Source: Brachionus koreanus (Eukaryota > Rotifera > Eurotatoria > Ploima > Brachionidae). From it: a stretch of 64,000 bases of DNA. The notes under the pieces were generated by a model. It saw nothing but the letters and a program-made list of their open reading frames with translations, was not told the origin of the DNA and made no database searches. This document shows positions 20,336-32,300 of this stretch, piece after piece (within the stretch, counting starts at the first letter, position 1; every line of letters starts with the position of its first letter). The position numbers and the translations under genes are program-made. The stretch is from NCBI GenBank assembly GCA_016987375.1, contig PJRA01000453.1, positions 116,096-180,095 on the forward strand. Direction: 5' to 3'.

Positions 20336-23300
20336 TCAATTTATCAATGATTTATTTTCTTTATTTAAACTGCTCTCCGGTGTCTCACTGAAAACGTCAC
20401 TAAAGCCTTCGTCAAATTCACTGCAATTAGATCTTTTAATAAAAGATGACATGGAGCACATTTTAAAATTTGAGATATCATTTAAATAAGTTTCATCAAA
20501 AATTGGTATTACATTTTTGCTTTCATTTGAATAATAAAAATTACTATAAATTTTTTCTATATCATTTGAAATCTTTTTAAACGTGGGTCTTTTTTCTGCA
20601 CAGCTATTCCAACATTCAATCATTAAATTATTCCTAAATGAATAAAACAAAAAAATAATTATTTTAAAATTTAAGATAAATTCAAATAATACATTTCACT
20701 GGGGCATTTTTGAGGCACCTGTAGTTTTCCTCCAGATTTTATATATTCTATTACTTTCAGATTTTCCATGCCAAAATAAGGTTGAAAGCCAAGGGTAAGT
20801 ACTTCCCAGACAATCACCCCAAAAGCCCAAACATCGGATTTGGACGAGTAAACACCGTCACAAATCGACTCCGGACTCATCCATCTGATCGGCAGCAATT
20901 TATTTAAATTGTTTATTTGCTTGTAGTAGTCTTTTACCGAAACAGAATAGAGTTCATGGGCCATGCCAAAATCTCCCAGCTTCACTCTTAAACTCTCTGT
21001 TTTGTCTTCTTCTTCTATTTGCACTAAACAATTACGAGCTGCAAGATCTCTTAAAAGACAAAAATAATTTTAAATTTCTTATTAATTCGATGTAAAAAAA
21101 AAACAACCTGTGAATGAATCCTTTGCTTTCTAAATAAGCACAGGCATTTGAAATGTCCAAAAAAACTTTTATTGCTTTTTTATATTCCAAACTCTTCAAA
21201 TGGATTTATTGATTAATTAAGCATTTATTTTAAATGGATTTATACTTGTTTGGTTTTTCGGCATAGTCTCAAATATGAAAGCAAGTCTCCGCTATTCATC
21301 AGCTCAGTTATTATAAATTTAACTTCAATCTCTTCAAATTGATTTTTGTTTACGCATATACCGTAAAATTTCAATAGATTCGGATGATTAAATGAGTTTA
21401 ATGCAAGAGCTTCTTTTATCAAATCAAGTTTTTCATCGAAATAAAAATTTTCTCTTAATTTCTTCAATTAAAATAAAATTTATTAATTTTTTAGTTTTAA
21501 ATTTTTTTTTCTTTTTCAAATAAAATAAATTAATTAAAAATATAAATATTAGTCATAAATGATGAACTTTTTTTCTGTTTAGATAATCGAAAAAATATTA
21601 ATTTTCTAAAAATAGAATTGAAAACAACAATTTAAAATTTTAAGAATAATTGATTAACTCAGAAGGGACTATTTTAGCTATTTTTAATTCGAAGAAAATA
21701 AGCTAAAAATAAATAAACAATTAATTTAATAATTCTAATTATATATTTTATAGTGATTATTCAATATTGAATAGATATACTGCCTAGAGTCTCAAAAATA
21801 AATCAACGACAAAATAGAAAAAAAAAAAATGAATTAATGTTTTCGATTGCTTACTTTGATAGCAACTGATGTTTTCACTTCATTCATTTTTAAACGTCCT
21901 TCATAAACCTGACCGAATGCGCCCTTACCAATAGGTCTAATCAATTCAAGATCTTTTTGGTCGATTTGGGGCAATTTTAAAACTTCTTTTTTAATTTCTC
22001 TAAATAAAATTTTTTATTAATTTTTTTTTTTTAATTAATTTTTCTAATTGTTAATAAATACTTTTTTTTGATTGCAAATGCATAGAGCAAATTTGGATTC
22101 ATATTTTCCAAAAATTTGCCCCTTTCGTGGTCAAACAAATTTTTTGACTTGACATTCATTGTAATAAATTTTTTAGTCTTTTTCAAATAATCTAAAATTA
22201 TAAGAAAAAAAAATTTCAAAGTTTAATAAAATTCGAACAATTGTTTACTGGTTAAAAAAGATAAAGCCAATGCAAAAAGACAAATAGAGCATCCAATTCC
22301 GATGAGTAAAAAGCTATAGTAAGTTTTTGACGATTTTCTTGTTTGAAAACTAGTTGTATTAGAACTTAAAATGTGTAAACTTGACTCGAAACGATTTGAA
22401 TTTGAGTTCATATAATATGTTTCAAGGTCTATTTTCAATGAATAGTTTGTAGACGAACTTAAATTTTTTACTAGAATTTTAAATTTCACAGCAGGTTCTT
22501 TTGAATTTTTGACAAGTTCATCTGAAATTAAAACTTGAATTTTTTCTTGCCAAATCTAAAAATAAACAAGCTTAAAAATTGGACTAATAAATTTGAAAAG
22601 TTTGTTGATTTACATCAGATTCTTGTGGTTTTATTAAAATTCTAAATAAATGACAAGCATTTTCAATTTTTTTTGTGTAATAGTTTAAATTTGTCTCTTC
22701 GATTAGCAATTTGCAATTTAAAAAAATGCTTAGATAAATGTTGTCAGATGAAATGAACAATATTTCAAAATTTGGTCGATTCAATGTATTGAAAGTGATC
22801 ATATTGGACAAACTAGCTATTTGATTAGGCATCGGTTCAGACATTATCTTTATTAAAATAATAATCAATAATCAATAATCAATATTAATAAATTTACTCT
22901 CAATTGATAAATGCTATTTTCATTTAGGTTTGCTATTTTGAACAAAACTTGACTTGATTTTGATTCCAAATAATATAAATCAGTGTTAAAATTAATTATT
23001 TTTAAATTTGTTTCACCACTCTCTAAAAATTAATGTTTTTTTTTTTAAACAATTTTATCAATAAGTAAATAAAGTAAATTGTTATCAAAGAAGTAAAAAA
23101 CAAAATTAAGTTTAAATCTATGTGGTTTAGCGAAAAATGCCAAAATATGATTTCTCAAATAACATTAAAAAAAAACAATAAGAAAATTTATAATTTTAAC
23201 AATTTTGAAATTTTTATCTAAGTGTAATATTTTTTTAAAATTTATTAGTCCAAGTATTAATTGTTGATTTTGCAAGATAAAATTTTTGCTTTGATAAAAT

Positions 23301-25889
23301 GTTTAGTGTGGTTTATTTTTTTCTTGTCTTATTTAAATCCAGAGAATTTTAACTTTTTTTTTTGTGGTAATGTGAAATTTTTTTTATAAAAAAATTTGTC
23401 AACAATTATTTGAATTAACCTTTTAAAGTATTTCAAGGAAAAATGATAGATATTTGCAAGGCTTAGAAATAATTTGCACAAATAGAAAAAAAATTATACT
23501 GTTTTTTCTTTTTGTACTCAAACTTGTGCGCTTTTTTGTAAAAAACATTTAATAAGCACATCAGAATGCAGTAAAATTAGATTTAAAATAGTTAGTTAAA
23601 TGAAGAGTAAACAGACACAGAAACCTAAGAAAAAATTGTTACAAAAAAATATAAAATACAACTTTAATTTTATAATATTTTATTATTGACTCCTCTAAAT
23701 ATGTGTTCACTCTAATAAGAGTGAGAATGCTTCAAAAACTTAAATAAAAATTTAATTTAAAAGATAAAGGCAAAATGAAAATAATTTTACATCTTTAAAT
23801 TTTCATATTTTTCGATTTTTTTGTGCAATTTTTCAGAAAATTTAAAAAAAACTCTCTCAAATTATTTGGTAGACAAAAAAAAATTAAAAAATTTCTTAAA
23901 TATTGCACAAAAAATCTAAAAATATGAAAATGTATAAATGTAAAATTATTTTCATTTTGCCAAAATTAAGCATTGGTAGTAAACATTAGTAGTAAGTTTT
24001 AATAAAAAAGTATACTCAAAGATGTTTCATTTTATATACAAGTTAATTTTAAAAAAAATATTGAATTCTATTTTTGTCAATTCACTAATGAAAAAAACAA
24101 ATACTCTTAGTAGCCAAAAAAAAAATATTTATGATTAAAGAAAATAAACTCGTTAGTGCTGTATTCAAAATAGTGAATAAAAATGGCTTTTATTTTTGAA
24201 CCCAAAGTCTCAAATAAGTCAAAAAGCAATTTTTCTTAAAAATCACTAATTTATAAAATTGAACAATTTTCTTAAAATGAAAATATAAAATAATTAATTT
24301 ATTTTTACTTACCAACATTTGTTAAAATGTATTTTATTTGACTTTTTAATTTAAAACTCTGACTTAATAAACATATAATAACCTCATTAGCAGATACATG
24401 CTGGTACCAGTCTTTTTCAAACAAAACCGGAATCGGATCAACAATCACTTTTAGATAATTTGGAAATGAAAAATCAATTTCATTTTTCATCTCAAATTTT
24501 TCACTAAGAACAAAGGTGCCTAAATTATAAGCTTGGCTATCAAACGGACTTTGAATAAGCACATTGAAAATGTAATAAAAACCAATATCGAAATCAATCT
24601 GAATACTTGACTCTATGGTTCTTTTTTTTTCATTGATATTCACTTCATTTAGATGTCGAAAAGATTCTAATCTGGAATAATAAACACTGTATTTATACAT
24701 AAGTTCATAGCGAGAACATTCACCCAAGAGTTGTTCCATAAACTCTTTGTAATAATTAATCCTTATTTTATACTTTGTTACATTATTATTTGTTTGAATT
24801 AAAGCAATACCAAATTGTTCCAAAGACGTACTTGCTTTCAAATTGTTTACACATTTCATACTTGACGATACATATTCATAATTTATCTCTTTTTTCCATT
24901 TAGGAATAGAACAAATTCGCAAACATTCTCTAAATTGTTTGCTATCATTGCCAAAATGAGATTTTTTATATTCAATTATGAAAGAATTGTTGTCAGTTTT
25001 TCCAGCACAGTGTTCACTTTGATAATAATCAGTAATTTGAATAAATTTATTTTTTACTGATAAATCCTTAAAAGATGTACAAGTACATCGATTTTTATAA
25101 ATCAAACATTTAAAGTATCTGGAATTAGAGCTTATGAAATAAGTTTGAATAGATTGATAGCCAATTATCAAGGATGAAGATAGAACAAGCTCGAATGGTC
25201 CGTACTTCCAATCGGAACAATATGCACTGTCCATAAAAAAACTTTCACTCTTTCCCAAATCGGTAAAGACAGCTTGTTTTTTGTCTAAATTCAACTGATC
25301 AAAAGCAATACTAGGATAGTGTGTGTTTACAGCATATACATAATTATTGATTACATATGTCAAGGTAGCATGAAAAGGATCTGGTACAATAAATACATTG
25401 ACACTATTTGAAGAAGTGAAAAATACTAATTCAATTATGGTTTTAAATATCAGATCAATTTCGTAAACGCGATTTAAATTTTTTTTCCCATTAAAAGTCA
25501 TTATATAAACTCGTCCAAAGTTCCACTTAGGCTCCACTAAAACTATATCATGTTCAAATTCCTTTAGTTAATAATAATTAACATTATATTTTAAAAAATA
25601 AATAAATTGAAAAAAAAACACTCGCCTTTATTAAATTTTCTTTGGCAACATGACATGATTTTTCTAATATTATATTTACAAGTTGGGTTTTGTTCTTGAC
25701 GGCAATTACTCGCTCAAGTAAATTGGGGTTTTCTTCATTGTAATATACTTGGTCAAGAATTGAGTCAAAGCTAAAATTGAACAAGTGGTCACATCTTGAA
25801 TTAGTCATGTCGAAGCTCTTGATAAAATAATTGTATTCCAAAGATGAAGCGAATATGACTGAAAAAGTGATCAGGATTTGGAATAGCAT
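20336..25889 (-). CDS. Receptor tyrosine kinase (insulin-receptor/ALK/ROS-like kinase), 11 exons
   Basis: Exons: 25889-25626, 25561-24313, 23022-22898, 22847-22614, 22555-22249, 22191-22062, 21999-21855, 21461-21246, 21193-21108, 21049-20693, 20633-20336. All join in frame to 1,136 aa. Residues 1-20 are a signal peptide. The ectodomain of about 680 residues starts with a Cys-containing region with weak beta-propeller-like repeats ('VPDPFHATLTYVINNYVYAV'), then FN3-like modules ('ENSIYQLRVIMSEPMPNQ', 'SSTNYSLKIDLE'). The membrane span is at about 703-725. The kinase has glycine loop 'GKGAFGQVYEG', 'VAIK' Lys about 818, alphaC Glu about 835, catalytic 'HRDLAARN' (Asp about 920), 'DFG' about 945, an activation loop with Tyr then a Tyr-Tyr pair ('ELYSVSVKDYYK'), 'PIRWMSPESI', and 'SDVWAFGVIVWEV'. 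The spaced Tyr..TyrTyr loop is the insulin-receptor/ALK/ROS class signature. All catalytic residues are present. The exact subfamily is not settled because the ectodomain is divergent. Confidence 0.9.
23769..23961. repeat. 193-bp palindromic (MITE/fold-back-like) element
   Basis: Arms 23769-23828 and 23903-23961 are inverted copies (start GGCAAAATGAAAATAATTTT, end TTGTGCAA) with about six differences over 60 bp. Similarity continues weakly into the 74-bp centre. It lies in the intron between RTK exons 2 and 3 (23023-24312), which otherwise shows nothing. Confidence 0.8.
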
Positions 25890-28800
25890 TTTGTTTGGCT
25901 CATGTTTTTTGGTTATTCAAGTTGATTCTAATGATGAGGATTCTTGTTTATTTGAATTATTAAGATTTAATTTTTTAAAAAATGAAAACCTTATTAAATT
26001 TAGATGTTTTATAGCTATTGAACTTAATTTCTTAATTTATCTAGAAGTCAATTACATTGAATTAAAAGAATAAATTTTCTTTTTTATGAAAACAGTAAAT
26101 ATTTTTGTTTAGAATTAAGAAGATTGAAAACAATAAAGTAAGTTTTATTTTTTTTAAAAGATAAAATGTTTATTTTTGGAATTAAGTTTTAAACAAATTA
26201 CTAATTATTGGTATGTAAGTAGATACAAAAAAAAATTGGTGGTTGTGTGCTATCAAAAATGTTTTAATTCGAGCGTAAAATAATCAAACAAAGAAAATAC
26301 ATCAATACATCAATTTTTTTAAATAGGTATTTTAATTTATCAATCTGAATTTATTTCTTGATATGCAGAGCCAGTTCTGAGCATTTGATCAATTTAGTTC
26401 TTAAATTTGGAGACTTTGTGGCAAAGATTAAATTACACAAATCAAATACAAAAATTAATGCGTGGTACATAATTTTCTTATGAACATCATAATTACATGG
26501 ATCAGCGAGTTTTTAGAAATTAAATTTGATAAAAATTTACAAGTCACACTTTTGCTTGTTTTTTATCAAAAAAATTATATTATTTTGATAACTATATCAT
26601 ATATTTTCATGATTGCATTGCTAATACAGCTAAAGTACTACTAATTTATTATTCGTGTTACTCTTTTCTGATTAAATAAAATAATTATGTTTTTCAAGTA
26701 TGATTTTAATTTATTTTAAAAAAAAATTTGATATGCTAAATGTTGTAAATGCTGTGTACATTGTGTTATGCTTCATGTGAAATAAGTCCAATAAACGTGT
26801 ATAGATTTGTTTTTTCAAATAGATTTATTATTTTTTAACTAAAATTACTGAAACTTAAAATAAGATTACTTGTAAAAAAAAATAATTGCTAATTTTGCAT
26901 GACTTGTATTATTCATCATAATTTTTCTAATATGTATTAAAATTATAAATTAAACATTATTTTACTCAAAAAAAAACTAAAATTGTATGTGAAAGTGTTT
27001 TACAAGTGTGGTCTTTTAGATTGTTCAGCGGAAATTTTTTTATTTTTTAAAAAAAATCAATTCTAAATTTTTATTTTTGAAAATAATAATAAATAATTAT
27101 GGTAATTAGTATTCTTTATCAATTCAATACTTGGCTTTTTTTTATCTACTAATGCTTCTTTTAAAATATTTTTTTTATTATGCATTTTGAACAAAGCTTG
27201 GTAACATTTTTTACACCAATATGGATGTTTTTTGATATTGACATCAGTTAGCTTTAAATTATGTATTAACCATTCAGCTAAAATTTATATATTTTTTTTC
27301 TTTGAGCCTGTCAAAACGTCTTATTTTTTTTAATTTAGTTTAAATTTAAAAACCTGATTTTTAACATAAATCTGTATTTTAATATCAATTAAGTAATTTT
27401 ATAAAAAAATTGTAAATTTATACAAATTAAATAAAACTGGTGAAAAATAAGTAATTTTAGTTTATAAACAAGCATACACCAAAAATAAACATATTTTAAT
27501 TGTATTCATGTTAACTTTCATTTATTAAAACTAAAACCTTTTTATCTTTGAAACTTTTTTTGCGGTAATTTATCAATTAAACTATTGAAAAGATTCATTG
27601 ACTTTTCATTTTTAATTTTCTTAACGAATTTTAGCTTTGATTGATATTAATTATTTACTTTTAAAATTAAATTTTATAATAGGCAAGATTAAGTTCATGG
27701 TTTTTTTTAAACAATTAATTTCAAAAAAAAGATTGGTCAAAAAAAAAGAAAAAAGTAAATCAAATTTTTATTTTTATTAATAAAGTTAATAGTTTTGATG
27801 TAAGAATTTTCTTAACTCCCTGCATTTCTCATAATGATCACATGATTAATACTCAAAACTAATATATATTTTAACTTGGAATTTTTTCATTCAAAAACTT
27901 TACGTTTTTGAAAAGCTTCACATTTTTGATTTTAGTATCTTTGTAATTTTAAATTTAAGTCATATCATATGTTAAAATAAATAGAAATGGTTTAAAAAAT
28001 TTAATAGTGGTGATAGAACTTACGATTTGGCAGATTTCAGTGTTCAACGACGCATTGAAATTTGTAAAAAAAAAACTATAAAAAAAATAGATGAACGGAT
28101 TTGAAAATATTTATCATACAAAATAAATCTGATATATTGGAATCAAACTATAAGCGACTAATTCGATTTATCTCTTATTAAATTTTTTTTAACTTACCCT
28201 AATAAATAAAATTATATTTTTATATATTTTTATTTGAAAGAAGATTCAATTCTTCTTTCATTTTTGATCATTAATTTTGATAATTAGTAAATTTGGTATA
28301 TTGGCAAAATAGTGTAACAAAATAAAAATTTTAATTAAAAGAAAGATAGATTTTTTTCAAAATTGTTCTATATAGAAAGTTAAAAAATACCCAAGCTGTG
28401 CTTCATTGGATTTATTCAATCTTGCATTCAAATAATTCATTTTATAAATAAAATTAAAATTATTTTATTTAAATTATCTTTTAAATATCAACAAGACATG
28501 AAAAAATTTTTTGATTTTTAAGGATAAAACAATGATTCTGGTTAAATGCGTTTGGCAAAAATTAAATTTTTGCTTAATGTTTTAATATTAGGAGATGGGA
28601 ATTTGTTCATTACTTTTTAGGTATTTTTTTAATCTAGTTAGACGAAAATATTGAATAAATGTTATAAAATTAAAAGTTAAAATTGACAAATAATGAGGGT
28701 ATTGGACATAGTTAATAATGTGGTGTCCCAACTTAATTTTGCTAATTTTATTTTTATTAAGTTGTAACTTCTTTTATTTTACTGTAACATGCGATTCTTA

Positions 28801-29371
28801 TTTCATTTATATACAAATTCTTTGTACATTTTCAATTTCAATTATTTTCTAAAGGCTAAGCTAAGAAAAATTTGTAATTAATTTTTCTTTACATCATTTA
28901 TAACTCTTATCTACAATCTAAATTATAACCAGATGTGCCGCCGCGCAGAAAGGCCGTTTTCTCTCCCCCACTTATTTTAGAATAAACTTTATTAATTAAA
29001 GAAAATAAAATAGTACATTTAAAGTACAAATAACAAGTGTTAGTCTCAATTACAAAAATATATGAAGACGTAATTATTTTTTATTTTTTTGATTTTAATA
29101 TGATAATGTTTTTTTTACATGAAAAATTTTTGGAATAAAGTCAGATGCGCAGAAAAAACACTGCTCTTTGCATAATTTTTTTTTTCTAATTACACCCGTC
29201 TGTTATTTTTTCATAATATTGACCGGTGATTTTATTATCCTTTTTAATAATCATAATAAAAAAATCTCTATTAATAAAAAATATTTTTTTTCAAAACTAT
29301 TTAATATTTAATAACAAAAAAAACTAAAAAAAAACTAAAAATTTTACAAAATTAAAAAAAAAAATTTAAAA
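25890..29371. other. AT-rich intergenic stretch
   Basis: Lies between the divergent-side start of the RTK gene and the 3' end of the DOCK gene. It holds a mariner relic at 28010-28110. A small GC-rich island with CCGCCGCGC around 28935-28975 stands out but has no recognised identity. No gene is supported. Confidence 0.6.
28010..28110 (+). pseudogene. Mariner transposase fragment
   Basis: The plus strand reads 'YDLADFSVQRRIEIC', which matches the mariner 'PHxLTxxxxxRRxxxC' region. It is about 85% identical at DNA level to 61021-61070 in the longer mariner relic of this window. Only about 30 codons are recognisable. Confidence 0.6.
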
Positions 29372-32300
29372 CTAATAAGACTTTAAATTTATTTGAGAAG
29401 ACTTGAATATTTTGTTCTCAATCAATGGATCAATTTTGGCCTTTAGTTCTGTATAATTTCGTTCCATTTCACGCTGATACTCAAATTGATCGGGCCCGAT
29501 CAGAGTTTTGTTTTTCTTAAGTGCATCGGCACATCTTCTCGAAAATTCCTTGAAGCACAACCGAAGCTTGTTATGATGCTCTGTTATTGTCTCAATTGAA
29601 ATGGGTTGAAGAAATGTCACAGCCATTTCAAGAGGCCCCTGATTAACAGTGGTTCCCACACATCCCTGTAGAACCATTTGCAAAATTTTCGGATCAGCCG
29701 GCTCCTGCAGGGTGGCGTTTTTGAGCTCATCAATTTTTTTCTGCAAATCTTCGACAGCCACCTCAACAGGACCGAGAACAAACTGCTGTTTGTCGATGAC
29801 CACAATGCGCGTTTTAACATACGGAAACGCTCTTTCAGTGGTCAGAACTGTTTTTCTCTTGTATTGTTGATTCAAAGGGCCATGAGCTTTGCCGTCCAAA
29901 GTAAACGGCGTCGCATAAATAAATCTCTTAAGAGAATAGTTTTTCTCAAAAAATGTCTCACACTTGGTTAGCTCATAGCGGTCAAAATAGGGCTCCACAT
30001 AGGTTATTTGAATATAAGCCTTGTTAATCAAGTCAAGACTCGACGTGTCGACATTATTCGAGTCTTTCATAATTACGACTACGTCAGCGCCGAACCGAGC
30101 CGTGTAGAACGCCTCCAATCTGTGCGCTATCTCAGCCAGCTTAGTTATGCCAGGCTCTTTGTACACAAACTCGTCGCCGTTTAAGTCGTCGAACTTTTCG
30201 CCATAGAATCCCACACGAAAATAGGTGCCAAACAAACGCTTGTTGCTATTGACCAATATCTTGTTAAAACAATCATGCAGCTTGCTATGCACTTGACTGA
30301 GCTTTTTTATGTCTCTATGCGCTTCGTAAATTGGTATCAAAATTTTGTACAATTGATTAGCTACTTCGTAGTGCTGCGAATGAACGAGAAAAACAGCGGC
30401 CTGCTCGACCAGACCGATCAGGCCCGTCTCACTGAAGTACTTAGCCGTGCACAATGCCTCTTCGAATGGCGTTATGACCACGTCATCGGACACGGCGCTC
30501 TCTTCCAGCACATTGACACTCACGTTCTTAAAACTGGCGCATCCAATCGGCAAATAGGGCCTATTCTCAATTAGAGACAAATACTCGGCGACCAAAGCTG
30601 CCGCGTGTATCAAACACTGTCCGGCTTCGACCAAATTTTCGTGCTGTAAATGCTTGTGCGCCATGTTCTGCAGCCAAATTAGTCGCATGTCGGGCGAATT
30701 TTGATAGCAATTGGCAATCCGATGCATCAAATCGATCAACATGTCCGTGTCGTGTTGATTCTCGCGCATTTTAACAGTATCACTCAAAATAGTGTTCAAA
30801 TTTAGTATTAATTCTTTGACTTGAGAGGGAAAAGTCGACTCGGTCAATTCGGAATCGCACTCGGCATAGAACAGAACGGTCTTAAGAGCGCGCTTCAAAC
30901 AAGACACATTAAAAAAGTCGATCTGAGCCGGCGAACTGGACAAAATGGGCGTCGGACAAACCGGGTCCAAATTGGGCATGCTAATCGGGTTTATTTTGTT
31001 GCCTGCCACCAAACTGCTCAGCGACATGGTCACTTGCATTTTAACGCGTGAAAAATTATTGCCAATGTCAAAATTTTGTCTCATTAAAGAGTAAAGACTG
31101 GCGCTTGATTGAGCGCGAATCGTCTGCAAATTACTTGTGCAATGTTTAAGAAGTCTCATGCACAAATCGGAACAAAATTCGCTATCGTCTTCGAACAACA
31201 ATTCGGGAAATTTGCTGACCAAACAACGCTGATATGTAAACAAATTAGTCAGTGATTTAGTCGATTGTTCCAAATTAAGCGAATTGAGCACTAGTCGCAT
31301 TATGTTCGAGAGTATTAGTTGACACTGCGAATTCGATTCGAATATGAAATTATTTTGATTATTTTGTTGATTTAGTTGAACTAGTTTGACAATTAGATCA
31401 ATGAAATCGATCGAAATGAGTACAAATTCGGTGGCCAAATTTCCCTCTAGAATTAAATTTGTTTCCGTTTTGTTTTGTTCCTTGTTGGTCGCATTCGAGC
31501 GCCATTTAACTTTGTTAGACTCGGCGTGCGCTTCTTCGTCCTCCTTGTTCGCCTTCCTAAAGCCCTGAGCTGCATTCGCCAAAGTCATCAAGTCCTCTAT
31601 TTTTGTCTTAAACTTTGATTTCGCCTTGGGCATTTGATACGAAGTGAGCACAGGCTCGACCAAATGACCGCTGCTTGTCGACCAAATGCCCGATCTGTAC
31701 TCGAACAAATTAACACACAAATCGATTAGAATTAAAATTTTGTTTATTTTAGAATAGCTCCAAGTAGACAATAAATTGAATAGAAATTTTTTATCCAAAT
31801 TTTTTATTATCCACACAAAGCAAACTAGTAGGTCTTGGCTTGTTTTTAAAGTGAGGCCCGACTCGTCCGGATAGAATGCCAAATTGTTGCACAGACAGTG
31901 CTTTTGGGACAAGTATTCGTAAATGTTGAGCTCGTCCGTGTGTTTTTTGCGCCTTGGTTTAGGCAAATCGTCATGGCTCGGCGGACTAAAATTGTCGAAC
32001 AAAGGATACATAAAGTTTGACTGGTCTGTGCATAAATCGTTACGATTGAACACACTAAAGTCAATTAGGTAGTTTAGATCGTCGTTTAGATCGAACGTTA
32101 TGTTCATGTCGGTCAATAGTTCGCTGTTTAGATTATCCTCGCTTAGATTGAATTCGTTTAGAAACGTGTCGAATTCTGGAGCGCAATCGTGGCTCACGTG
32201 ACACGATTTAAATTGATGTGCCGATATGAGAAAGGGCATGAAGTGTAGCACTAAATTTACTAGCGGAAAGTAGAGCTGGGCTAGACGAAACTTGCCTGTT

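Noticed and set aside
25562..25625. Frameshift in the receptor kinase gene
   Set aside because: A GC-AG intron joins the two parts in frame without invoking an error.
25831..26073. 80-codon plus-strand frame over the RTK signal-peptide exon
   Set aside because: Antisense to a supported exon and low in complexity.
30275..30574. Plus-strand frames inside the DOCK gene
   Set aside because: They are antisense shadows of a strongly conserved coding exon.
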